23,086 nucleotides of DNA from RHKX01 sp964497825 (GTDB taxonomy: Bacteria; Actinomycetota; Thermoleophilia; Solirubrobacterales; 70-9): assembly GCA_964497825.1 (NCBI GenBank), contig CAZCFA010000041.1:1-23086 (forward strand). Reading direction: 5' to 3'. Shown one piece after another: positions 8,508 to 16,414 of the stretch. The number at the start of each line of letters is the position of its first letter. Position 1 is the first letter of the stretch. Below the pieces are notes generated by a model, which was not told the origin of the DNA, ran no database searches, and worked only from the letters and a program-made list of their open reading frames with translations. A program made the position numbers and the translations under genes.

Positions 8508-9698
8508 CTACCCGGGCCCGCGGGCGCTCGCCACGAACAGCTCGGTCGGCTCCGGGAATCCCTTCAGCGACAGCTCGCCGAGCGACTCCAGGCTGAGCTG
8601 GTCCGACTCGCCGATCTGCTCGACCGCCGAGCGGGTGACGATCACCTCGCCGCCGAGCGCTCTGGCGACGATCCGGTGGGTGAGGTTGACGTCGCCGCCG
8701 AAGTAGTCGCCGTCGCGGTAGACGGCGCCGCCGTAGTGGATCCCGGTCCGCGGCCGCGGCCGCTCCTCGAACAGGGTCAGGAAGCCGACCGCCCACTCGG
8801 TCAGCGGCTGCGGATCGGGGGCGACGATCATCACCTCGTCGCCGATCGTCTTGACGATCGTCGCCTCCGCCGGCAGCGTCGCCTCGACCGTGTCGACGAA
8901 GCGCTCGACCGCCTCCAGCGCCTCCTCGTCGCCCTCCTCCTCGGTGTAGCGCGTGAAGCCGGTGAGGTCGACGAAGCAGAAGGTCATCAGCACCCGGTCG
9001 GCGCTGGGGCGGGTCAGCGGCAGATCGGCCTCCATGTGCCCGACGACGTCCTGCTCCATGAAGAAGCGCAGGTAGCGCCGGTGGATGTAGTCGAGGAACG
9101 GGGTCACGGTCGGCAGCAGCTCGGCCGCCATCCGCTGCATGTCCGCGGCCATCTCGAGCGGCGGCACGCCGTCGCGGATCATCGGCTCGTGCACGAACAG
9201 GTGGAAGAGCCGGACCTCGGACTCGGCCACCTTGCGCACCGACTGCGCGTAGACCCGGACCAGCTGCAGCAGCGCGACCAGCGGGAAGCCGTTGCGGAGC
9301 ACGTCGGCGAACATCTCGAGCGCCGCGACGTCGTCCTCGGTGACCCGGCCGGCGATCGCCATCGGCGTTCCGAGCAGGGCCAGGATCCGCTCGATCAGCT
9401 CCTCCTCGAGGCCGGTTGCCGCCGCCGCCTCGGCCAGCGTGTGGACCCGCCGCGGCCGCGGCACCAGGTCCTCGAGCGCGCCGGTCGCCAGGCGGCCGTC
9501 GCGGACCGCGCCGCGGATCTCGGCCAGCGAGTGGCCGCGCTCGCGCATCCGGGCGACGAGCCGGGCCTGGGCCGCGGCGGCGGCGGTCCAGCTGCCGCGC
9601 TCGACCGCGACAACGCCCTGCGCCGCCCAGCGCCGCAGCGTGCTCGCCGACACGCCCGAGCGCCGGCCCGCTTCGCTGATCGAGATCGGCTCGTCCAT
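8508..9698 (-). CDS. MerR-type HTH / adenylyl cyclase fusion protein
   Basis: The 396-residue soluble protein has three parts. Residues 5-62 form a MerR-family winged HTH (ISISEAGRRSGVSASTLRRW, then RERGHSLAEIR). Residues 86-220 begin with a second HTH-like segment (TLAEAAAATGLEEELIERI) and continue as helices resembling the autoinhibitory domain of mycobacterial cyclase Rv1264. Residues 235-392 are a class III cyclase domain with every canonical residue: metal Asp244 and Asp287, adenine-selecting Lys283 and Asp331, transition-state Asn338 and Arg342. This predicts a homodimeric ATP-specific cyclase making cAMP. No membrane segment is seen. The ATG at 9698 is chosen because the HTH starts there; the longer frame runs into inverted repeats upstream. 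An AGAGG lies 2 nt from the ATG. Whether the HTH binds DNA is inferred from sequence similarity only. Confidence 0.9.
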   Translation of the reverse strand: MDEPISISEAGRRSGVSASTLRRWAAQGVVAVERGSWTAAAAAQARLVARMRERGHSLAEIRGAVRDGRLATGALEDLVPRPRRVHTLAEAAAATGLEEELIERILALLGTPMAIAGRVTEDDVAALEMFADVLRNGFPLVALLQLVRVYAQSVRKVAESEVRLFHLFVHEPMIRDGVPPLEMAADMQRMAAELLPTVTPFLDYIHRRYLRFFMEQDVVGHMEADLPLTRPSADRVLMTFCFVDLTGFTRYTEEEGDEEALEAVERFVDTVEATLPAEATIVKTIGDEVMIVAPDPQPLTEWAVGFLTLFEERPRPRTGIHYGGAVYRDGDYFGGDVNLTHRIVARALGGEVIVTRSAVEQIGESDQLSLESLGELSLKGFPEPTELFVASARGPG

Positions 9699-9730
9699 CG
9701 CCTCTGCTTGTACCGCAACCCCGGACGCGC

Positions 9731-9755
9731 CGACGGGGCCTCGCGGGCCCCGTCG
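9731..9755. repeat. Perfect 10-bp inverted repeat upstream of the cyclase gene
   Basis: CGACGGGGCC and GGCCCCGTCG flank a 5-nt TCGCG spacer. It sits 33-57 nt before the cyclase ATG, so it could be an operator or a 5'-UTR hairpin. No T-run follows on either strand. A smaller perfect repeat, GCGGAC-attcg-GTCCGC, follows at 9761-9777. Confidence 0.6.
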
Positions 9756-9812
9756 CCGTGGCGGACATTCGGTCCGCATTCGTCGGCCTGCGGCGCCGGT
9801 GGCGCCTAGCTG

Positions 9813-9842
9813 CCCTCCGTGCGTCTCGTCGCGCAGGGAGGG
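9813..9842. repeat. 11-bp inverted repeat with one mismatch
   Basis: CCCTCCGTGCG and CGCAGGGAGGG pair at ten of eleven positions around an 8-nt loop. It is the third hairpin-forming element in the 230-nt gap between the cyclase and the acyltransferase. Its function is unknown. Confidence 0.5.
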
Positions 9843-9856
9843 TGCTCACGGCCTCC

Positions 9857-9877
9857 TGTCAACTGTGCTGATTGACA
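9857..9877. promoter_or_regulatory. TGTCAA-N9-TTGACA palindrome (candidate operator)
   Basis: TGTCAA and TTGACA are perfect inverted 6-mers separated by 9 nt, in an AT-richer patch of otherwise GC-rich DNA. The dyad is the right size for a dimeric HTH protein. Each arm also reads as a consensus -35 hexamer on its outward strand, but no matching -10 is seen 16-18 nt away. The nearest candidate regulator is the MerR-cyclase 160 nt downstream, which would make this an autoregulatory site; this is inference. Confidence 0.4.
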
Positions 9878-9906
9878 CTAGCGCCGACGCGGCCGCCGGT
9901 CAAGCA

Positions 9907-9928
9907 CCGCCGGCCGGATGACCGGCGG
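9907..9928 (-). terminator. Candidate hairpin after the acyltransferase gene
   Basis: CCGCCGG and CCGGCGG form a 7-bp GC stem with an 8-nt loop, starting directly after the acyltransferase stop codon. No T-run follows. Hairpins of this type often end genes in GC-rich actinobacteria, but the assignment is weak. Confidence 0.35.
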
Positions 9929-10869
<941 letters not shown>

Positions 10870-10873
<4 letters not shown>

Positions 10874-11889
10874 CGCCCGCCGCCGATCGCGGCGAGGATC
10901 GAGGCGACGCCGGGGGCCGGCGCGAGCCGCATCCCGGCGCCGTGGCGAGCGAAGTTGGCGACCGCCCCGGCGGCGTCGAAGCGGGGCTCGAACCCGAGCT
11001 GCTCGCGCATCCGCCGGTTGTCGACGCCGCGGCCGAAGCGCAGCAGCCGGACCGCGTCGCCGTAGAGCCCGCCGGCGCCGAGCCGGCTGCCGAGCCGCGC
11101 CAGCGCCGGGCCGAACAGCGGGTGCGGGACGGGCAGCTGGGCCGCGCCGATGATCCGCAGCGCCCGCGACAGCGAGATCGACCCGTCGGGGGCGACGTTG
11201 ACGGCGCCGCGCACCGGCTCGAGCGTCGCCTGCAGCAGCGCCCCGGTCGCGTCCTCGGCGTGGATCAGCTGCAGTCGCGGGTCGAAGCCGAGCTGGGTCG
11301 GGACCAGCGGCAGCGACAGGTACCGGCACAGCGGCGCCTCGAGGCCGGGGCCGATCTCGGGCTGGTAGCGCAGCATGCAGCAGGTCAGCTCCGGGTGGCG
11401 GCGGGCGAAGTTCTCGAAGTAGGCCTCGAGCTCGCCGATGTCACGCTGGAACCGGGTTCGCAGCGGGAAGCTCCGCGCCATCTCCTCGCTGAAGAACGAG
11501 GGGCCGGCGGGCTCGCAGCCGTAGATCGCCGCCGAGCCACGGACGACCACCCGCTCGATCGCCGGGCTGCGCTCGCAGGCGGCGAGCAGCTGCAGCGTCC
11601 CGATCACGTTGATGTCGTGCAGCGCCCGGGCCGGCTTGCCGCGCTCCGGATACCAGAGGATCCCCGCGTGCACGAGCGTGTCGGCGCCGGTCGCCGGGAT
11701 CAGCCGCGCGATCAGCGGGCTGCGGATGTCGGCCTCGAGCAGCTCGGTCCGCTCGAGGTCGGCGTCGGGGAGCACCGTGTCGATCCCGATCACCTGCTCG
11801 ACCCGCGGGTCCCGAGCCAGCCGCCGGGCCAGCATCGTCCCCCACATGTTGCCGATCCCGGCGATCAGGATCCGGCGACCGCCCGGCAA
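10870..11889 (-). CDS. Atypical NAD(P)-binding SDR (epimerase/dehydratase family)
   Basis: A Rossmann protein of 339 residues related to extended SDR sugar epimerases. The N-terminus RRILIAGIGNMWG gives a GxGxxxG pattern (G11, G13, G17) in place of GxxGxxG. VIGID (33-37) would hold the acidic ribose contact, ADIRSP and LVHAGIL follow, and VVVRGSAAIYG (115-124) is the serine strand. At the catalytic YxxxK position the sequence reads F147-Q-R-D-I151, so both active-site residues are replaced. NVxGTLQLLAA and the C-terminal substrate-domain features are kept. The start is a TTG at 11889, chosen because no ATG or GTG lies between the upstream gene's stop and the Rossmann motif. It is coupled to the acyltransferase and resembles Rv0501 (galE2) in context. 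A cofactor-binding or scaffold role is possible. Confidence 0.85.
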
Positions 11890-11890
11890 G

Positions 11891-12298
11891 CTAACCCGCT
11901 TGCCCGTGCGGTTTATTCGGCGTACCTTCAGCCTCCGCCTTAGGGTTAGGCTCGGCCCTGGTGGCGGCTTCGAGCGCGGCCAGCCGGCGCTCGACCGCCG
12001 CGAGCCGGTCGGCCAGCTCGGCGACGCCGGCGGCGTCCTCGCGGCGCAGCTCGCCGAGCGCCTCGGCCAGCTTCGTCGTCGCCTCCTCGCGCCGTCTCGT
12101 GACCTCCTCGCGCGCCCCCTGACCGCGCCTGACGACCTCGTCGAGCAGGTCCTGCGCACGGCGCCGCGTGTCCTCGGCCGAGTCGGCGGTCGCCGCGAGC
12201 GTGCGCTCGACCGCGGTCCGCAGGGCATCGCCGACGCGCTCGCCCTCGGGTGCCGAGCCGGGCGCGTCGCCGCCGTCGCTGTCGGGCTGATCGCTCAC
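11891..12298 (-). CDS. Phasin-like coiled-coil protein
   Basis: I recognise no defined enzyme family. The 135-residue protein has an acidic, disordered N-terminus (about 1-20), a long helical stretch (about 22-115) rich in Ala, Arg and Glu with heptad-like patterns ending LADRLAAVERRLAALE, and a charged tail. The Ala-rich amphipathic helices with repeated Glu/Arg resemble phasin or PhaF-type granule proteins. It starts with GTG; TAGGAT ends 6 nt upstream, with TTGACG 15 nt before that, so the transcript may be leaderless. Its stop lies 1 nt from the TTG of the SDR gene, so it likely leads the SDR-acyltransferase operon. A second protein of the same style is encoded at 13118-13426. Binding to lipid or polymer inclusions is speculation. 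Confidence 0.75.
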   Translation of the reverse strand: MSDQPDSDGGDAPGSAPEGERVGDALRTAVERTLAATADSAEDTRRRAQDLLDEVVRRGQGAREEVTRRREEATTKLAEALGELRREDAAGVAELADRLAAVERRLAALEAATRAEPNPKAEAEGTPNKPHGQAG

Positions 12299-12304
12299 CG
12301 GTCG

Positions 12305-12310
12305 ATCCTA
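12305..12310 (-). promoter_or_regulatory. Candidate -10 box (TAGGAT) of the coiled-coil operon
   Basis: TAGGAT fits TAnnnT and ends 6 nt before the GTG. TTGACG at 12326-12331 (minus strand) could be a -35 with a short 15-nt spacer. It overlaps TATTCT at 12309-12314 on the plus strand, a possible -10 for the divergent nucleoside-phosphorylase gene, so the 32-nt gap may hold two face-to-face promoters. Confidence 0.45.
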
Positions 12311-12330
12311 TTCTCCCATCCGAGCCGTCA

Positions 12331-12993
12331 ATGCCCGTCCATCTCAGACCGAGCGCGCCGACCGCAGCCGACGCGATCCTCTGCGGCGATCCGAGCCGGG
12401 CGCTGACGATCGCCCAGGCGGTGCTCCCGAAGCCGCGGATGAGCAACCACCACCGCGGCCTCTGGGGCTACTGGGGCGAGACCGCCGACGGCGGCGAGCT
12501 GACCGTGCAGGCGACCGGGATCGGCGGCCCGAGCGCGGTGACGGTCCTCTCGGAGCTGGTCGAGCTCGGCCTGCGGCGCGCGATCCGGGTCGGCACCTGC
12601 GTCGCGAGCGGATCGTCGCCGCCGCTGGGCTCGTCGCTCGTCGTCACCGCGGCGATCGCCGCCGACGGCGCCTCGGCGGCGCTCGGCGCCGCGCCCGGCA
12701 GCGACCTCGCCCCCGACCCCGAGCTCACCCGGCGGCTGCTGCGGGCGACGGCGGCGGCGCCGGCGAGCGTCGTCAGCCGCGATCTGCAGCCGGTCGCCGG
12801 CGACGGCGGCGGCGGCGCCGTCGCCGCCGACCTGCAGACCGCCGCGACGCTGGCCTTCGCCGCCCGCACTGGGATCGCGCTCGCGGCGACGCTGGCGGTG
12901 GCCGGCGCCGGCGGGCGCCGGCTCGAGGACGAGCCGCTCGAGGCGGAGCTGCTGCGGCTCGCCCGCGCCGCCGCCGCCGTCCTCGCCGGGTGA
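12331..12993 (+). CDS. Nucleoside phosphorylase-fold protein with altered active site
   Basis: A 220-residue member of the PNP/UDP phosphorylase family, somewhat short (usual length about 235-260). Visible motifs are CGDPSR (18-23, phosphate contact), VQATGIGGPSAV (59-70, second phosphate loop) and IRVGTC (85-90). In active homologues a VEMET segment holds the Glu that binds ribose; here it reads AADLQT (D167-L168-Q169), and the late SD motif with the general-acid Asp of purine phosphorylases is not seen. Phosphate may still bind, but phosphorolysis is doubtful, or the substrate differs. Ala/Gly-rich stretches at 110-125 and 140-165 replace conserved core. The ATG is the only start before the GDPSR motif at the usual distance. 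It stands alone, divergent from the coiled-coil operon. Confidence 0.8.
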   Translation: MPVHLRPSAPTAADAILCGDPSRALTIAQAVLPKPRMSNHHRGLWGYWGETADGGELTVQATGIGGPSAVTVLSELVELGLRRAIRVGTCVASGSSPPLGSSLVVTAAIAADGASAALGAAPGSDLAPDPELTRRLLRATAAAPASVVSRDLQPVAGDGGGGAVAADLQTAATLAFAARTGIALAATLAVAGAGGRRLEDEPLEAELLRLARAAAAVLAG

Positions 12994-13071
12994 GCCTGTG
13001 GCGCCGGTCCGGCTCGGGGTCACCGACCGCGACCGGGCGCCGGGGCGGCCGCGACGCCGCGGTTCCGGCCT

Positions 13072-13086
13072 CGGGTCCGGGACCCG
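13072..13086. terminator. GC hairpin in the convergent gap
   Basis: CGGGTCC-g-GGACCCG is a near-perfect palindrome in the 124-nt region between two converging genes, which otherwise holds nothing I recognise. It has no T-run on either strand. It might help end both transcripts, but it is short. Confidence 0.25.
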
Positions 13087-13117
13087 CGCCGCCGTGGCGC
13101 AACCATCTACGTCAACC

Positions 13118-13426
13118 TCAGGTCGAGGGTGCTTTTTCGGCCGTCCGGGCCTCGCGCTGGATCCGGTCGAACGCGTCCTCGAGCGCCTCGATCCGATCGG
13201 AGAGCGCCCGCACCCGCCGGCTCAGCCGCTCGACGTCGGCGGCGCTGGAAACGTCGAGCGCGCCGAGCGCCGCCCGCTGCGCCTGGGCGGCGCGCTCGCC
13301 GGCGCCGAGCGCCTTGCCGAGCGCCTGCGAGAACAGCGGGTTCTCGAGCAGCGCCTGGGCGAGGTCGCCGACGGCCTCCTCGCCGCGCCGGCGGATTCCG
13401 GGACCGCCCGGTCCGTCGGCGCTCAC
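13118..13426 (-). CDS. Second phasin-like coiled-coil protein
   Basis: Family membership is uncertain. This 102-residue protein has a short Gly/Pro N-terminus, then helices: GEEAVGDLAQALLENPLFSQ, an Ala-rich segment, and VSSAADVERLSRRVRALSDR leading into a C-terminal coiled coil. The pattern 'ALxVxSxxDVERLxRRVxxLxxRIExLE' is typical of phasin and PhaF/PhaE-like polymer-associated proteins as I recall them. The GTG at 13426 is preceded by GGACGG six nt upstream; an in-frame GTG at 13462 would add 12 residues. The longer frame beyond that lacks coding character. It faces the nucleoside-phosphorylase gene tail to tail and points away from the wall hydrolase. No PHA synthase is in the window. Confidence 0.7.
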   Translation of the reverse strand: MSADGPGGPGIRRRGEEAVGDLAQALLENPLFSQALGKALGAGERAAQAQRAALGALDVSSAADVERLSRRVRALSDRIEALEDAFDRIQREARTAEKAPST

Positions 13427-13555
13427 CGCTGCCCGTCCGCGCTCGATCGCATCGTCGCCCACCGTACCCGAAGCGCCCGCGCTGCGCCCCGCCGCAACCC
13501 GGCGCCCAGCCCCGGTTTCAAGCCCGCTACGGTGGCTGCCGATGGGTCCAAACCG

Positions 13556-13726
13556 ATGAGCGAAGACGCCCCGATCGACGGCTGGCGGGAGCCGGCGCCC
13601 ACCGGCCCCGCTACCGCGTTGCATTCCGCTGGCGGGGCGGATAGCTTTTGCGGGCCGCTGGAGGAGGATGCGGGGCCGATCGGAAGCGGTCGGCTGCAGC
13701 CGCCGGGCGGAGCGCCACAGGAATGA
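13556..13726 (+). CDS. Possible small ORF coupled to the wall hydrolase
   Basis: An ATG-started frame encodes 56 acidic, Gly/Pro-rich residues and ends TGA, overlapping the hydrolase ATG as ATGA. That overlap is the usual mark of coupled translation. Against it: no ribosome binding site at its own start, third-codon GC near 79%, lower than neighbouring genes, and no domain I know. A promoter candidate (TTGCAT/TAGCTT) lies inside it, which would leave it untranslated. It may be chance. Confidence 0.25.
   Translation: MSEDAPIDGWREPAPTGPATALHSAGGADSFCGPLEEDAGPIGSGRLQPPGGAPQE
13619..13647 (+). promoter_or_regulatory. Candidate promoter of the wall-hydrolase gene
   Basis: TTGCAT, a 17-nt spacer and TAGCTT form a sigma-70-type pair about 75 nt before the hydrolase ATG. 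The predicted transcript would begin near 13654 and carry a GAGGAGG at 13661-13667. The 296-nt gap upstream of the hydrolase holds no other element I recognise; I looked for a ydaO-type cyclic-di-AMP riboswitch and did not find its conserved blocks. Confidence 0.45.
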
Positions 13727-16293
13727 GGAATCGTCTCGTCATAGCAACTGCGCTCGCGGTGCTCGTCGCCGTCCTCGGCGCCGGCGCCGGCAGCGCCAGC
13801 TCCGGCTCAGCGGTCTCGGTCGACCTGCCCGGCGGCGGCAGCGCCGGCGTCGCGCTCCCGGCCTGCGCCAACAGCGCCGATGACGACGGTGACGGCCTGA
13901 TCGACCTCGCCGACCCGGGCTGCGAGAACGCGCTCGACGGCGACGAGGTCGACCCGGACGCGACGGCGCCGCCGCCGACCACGACCACCACGCCCGAACC
14001 GCCGACCACCACCCCCGAGCCCGCGACGCCGCCCGAGTCCGGCGGCGACGGCCCCGGCACCGAGGGCGGCGGCGGCGAGAAGGGCGCCTCCGGCGGCGAG
14101 CGGCCGACCGAGTTCGGCCCCGGCGAAGAGGGGGGCAAGGGCGGCAAGGGCGGCGGCAAGGACGAGCCGGACGGCAAGGGCGAGAAGGACGGCCCCGAGC
14201 ATTCGTTCGGCGGTGACGACGTCGAGGACGAGGGCGAGGGCGACGCGCCGGCGCCGATCGAGACCCCCGAGATCCGGCGCCCCGACGGCACGCCCACCGC
14301 TCACAACCCGACGGTGACGATCGGCGACATCGGCGCCGCCCCGGTCGGCGTCCCGAACTTCATCATCGACCAGTTCTCGATCCCGCCGTTCCTGCTGCCG
14401 ATCTACCAGGCCTGCGGCACCCAGTACGGGGTCCCCTGGGAGGTGCTCGCCTCGATCAACCGGATCGAGACCGCGTTCGGAACCAACCTCAACGTCTCCA
14501 CCGCCGGCGCGCTCGGCTGGATGCAGTTCATGCCCTCGAGCTGGGCGATGTACGGGGTCGACGCCAACGACGACGGCAAGAAGGACCCCTACAACCCGGT
14601 CGACGCGATCTGCGCCGCCGCCCGCTACCTGAAGGCGGCCGGGGCGCAGGACAACCTCTACGACGCGATCTTCGCCTACAACCACGCCGACTGGTACGTC
14701 GACGAGGTCCTGCTCTACGCGAAGCAGTACGGCAACCTGCCCTCGGTCCTGGTCGACTCGCTGACCGGGCTCACCGAGGGCGCCCACTTCCCGGTCGCCG
14801 CCAAGGCGCGCTACGCCGACGACATCTCCGAGCGCAAGGCGGCCCGGCGCGCCAGCGGGGGCGGCGGCAGCGGCAACGTCGCCGACGTGATCAGCGACTC
14901 GCCGACCCGGCGCGGGATCGACATCTACGCCGAGCAGGGCGCCCCCGTCGTCGCCGTCAACGACGGCGTGATCAAGAAGGTCGGCGAGAGCAAGAAGCTC
15001 GGCAAGTTCATCGTCCTCCGCGACGCCTACGGCAACGAGTTCACCTACGCCGAGCTCGGCGAGATCAGCGACGTCGTCCCGGTCCCGAAGGAGCGCAAGC
15101 TCAAGGGCGACGACTTCGACCTGATCACCCCCGGCGCCGGCGACAAGCCGCCGAAGGTCGAGGCCAGCGAGACGACGCGGGACGAGGCCGGCGACGTCGA
15201 GTCCGACCCGCTCGGCGACGACGGCGACGGTGACCGATCGACGCCCGACGTCGCGGCGAGCGGCCCCGATACCGGCCCGACCAACACCGAGGACAGCCGC
15301 GACCGGATCTTCGCCAACCCGGACCGGCCCAACACCCGCGAGCGGGCCGACGGCGGCGACGAGCAGGGACCCGGCAAGGGGACGCCCGGCTACGAGACGT
15401 TCAAGTCCTACTTCTCCGGCGTCCTCCGTTTCGACGACAGCAAGATGGACACTGAACCTCTACGTGAGGGTTCGCATGTGGTCGCGGGGACGATCCTCGG
15501 CCGGATCGGCGCCGGCGACGATCAGGCCCCGCACCTGAACTTCGCGATCACCCCCGCCGGCCGCGGCTCGCACACGATCGACCCGAAGCCGATCCTCGAC
15601 GGCTGGAAGCTGCTCGAGGCGACGGCGATCTACCGCGCGGCGGGCAAGAACCCGTTCGACGACCAGGCGACCGTCGGGCAGGTGCTGCTTGCGTCGAAGT
15701 CGCAGCTGCAACGGCAGGTGCTCAACGACCCCAACATCGAGATCTACTCGTGCGGCCGCGAGGACATCGCCAGCGGCCAGATCGACCGCCGGATCCTGGC
15801 GACGCTCGAGTACCTCGTGCAGCGCGGGTTCCGGCTGACGATCACGTCGCTGAAGTGCGGCCACAGCATCATGACCACCTCGGGCAACGTCAGCGCCCAC
15901 TCGACCGGCGACGCCGTCGACATCGCCCAGGTGAACGGGATCCCGATCTTCGGCCACCAGGGCAAGGGCTCGATCACCGAGGCCGTGATCAAGGAGCTGC
16001 TGAAGCTACAGGGGCCGATGCAGCCGGCGCAGATCATCTCGCTGATGGAGATGGGCGGCCCGACCTTCGCGATGGGCGACCACGACGACCACATCCACGT
16101 CGGCTTCACCCCCGACAGCCGGGGCGGCGGCGGCTCGCCGCTGAAGGAGAGCCTGCTCTCCCCCGGTCAGTGGGACAAGCTGCTCGACCGGATCGGCGAG
16201 CTCGACCAGCCCGACGTGCCGACGAAGCCCTCCGACGCCGCCCTCCCCGCCGGCAAGGGCGGGCGCGCGAGCCACGCCCACGTCGGCGAGTAG
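13723..16293 (+). CDS. Secreted multidomain peptidoglycan hydrolase
   Basis: The 856-residue exported protein has: a signal peptide (1-27); a calcium-loop module with C48 and C67 around DDDGDGLIDLADPG; a Thr/Pro- and Gly/Lys/Glu-rich linker (80-205); a lytic transglycosylase domain (225-335) with catalytic Glu249 in INRIETAFG and GALGWMQFMPSSW; an M23-like domain split by an acidic insert (395-455 and 555-630); and a LAS-type zinc peptidase domain (670-797) with SAHSTGDAVD (His726, Asp733) and HDDHIHVGF (His792). The M23 part has lost its zinc ligands: RRGID for HxGxD-type, HLNF for HLHF, so it is probably a binding or structural domain. The first and last domains look active. Together they could cut both glycan strand and peptide. 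The ATG directly precedes the signal peptide, with GGAG 10 nt upstream. Confidence 0.9.
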   Translation: MRNRLVIATALAVLVAVLGAGAGSASSGSAVSVDLPGGGSAGVALPACANSADDDGDGLIDLADPGCENALDGDEVDPDATAPPPTTTTTPEPPTTTPEPATPPESGGDGPGTEGGGGEKGASGGERPTEFGPGEEGGKGGKGGGKDEPDGKGEKDGPEHSFGGDDVEDEGEGDAPAPIETPEIRRPDGTPTAHNPTVTIGDIGAAPVGVPNFIIDQFSIPPFLLPIYQACGTQYGVPWEVLASINRIETAFGTNLNVSTAGALGWMQFMPSSWAMYGVDANDDGKKDPYNPVDAICAAARYLKAAGAQDNLYDAIFAYNHADWYVDEVLLYAKQYGNLPSVLVDSLTGLTEGAHFPVAAKARYADDISERKAARRASGGGGSGNVADVISDSPTRRGIDIYAEQGAPVVAVNDGVIKKVGESKKLGKFIVLRDAYGNEFTYAELGEISDVVPVPKERKLKGDDFDLITPGAGDKPPKVEASETTRDEAGDVESDPLGDDGDGDRSTPDVAASGPDTGPTNTEDSRDRIFANPDRPNTRERADGGDEQGPGKGTPGYETFKSYFSGVLRFDDSKMDTEPLREGSHVVAGTILGRIGAGDDQAPHLNFAITPAGRGSHTIDPKPILDGWKLLEATAIYRAAGKNPFDDQATVGQVLLASKSQLQRQVLNDPNIEIYSCGREDIASGQIDRRILATLEYLVQRGFRLTITSLKCGHSIMTTSGNVSAHSTGDAVDIAQVNGIPIFGHQGKGSITEAVIKELLKLQGPMQPAQIISLMEMGGPTFAMGDHDDHIHVGFTPDSRGGGGSPLKESLLSPGQWDKLLDRIGELDQPDVPTKPSDAALPAGKGGRASHAHVGE

Positions 16294-16414
16294 CCGAGCG
16301 GCTGCCCTGCCCCCGCTCCTGCCCTTCGCCCAGCTCGACCTTCCCGGCCGGCTGGGACCGGGCGACGGCCGCTACCTGCTGCGACCCGAGGGCGAGCCCG
16401 GCGCCGACCCCGAC

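Noticed and set aside
7447..9849. 800-codon minus-strand frame across tilS and the cyclase
   Set aside because: Arg/Gly/Pro-rich translation without any motif, overlapping two well-supported genes in another frame of the same strand.
13118..13624. Longer version of the second coiled-coil protein
   Set aside because: The extra N-terminal residues upstream of 13462 lack coding character and overlap the region upstream of the hydrolase; GTG starts nearer the conserved part fit better.
13427..13722. Possible cyclic-di-AMP (ydaO-type) riboswitch before the wall hydrolase
   Set aside because: Considered because such switches control wall hydrolases in actinobacteria, but the conserved blocks of the motif are not present.
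13661..13883. GAGGAGG followed directly by ATG (13668) upstream of the hydrolase
   Set aside because: The spacing between the Shine-Dalgarno-like sequence and ATG is zero, and the frame gives an Arg-rich shadow of the hydrolase N-terminus.
13980..14180. Repetitive ACC/CCG/GGC tract as a possible repeat element
   Set aside because: It encodes the Thr/Pro and Gly/Lys/Glu linker of the secreted hydrolase in frame; it is low-complexity protein sequence, not a mobile or tandem DNA repeat.
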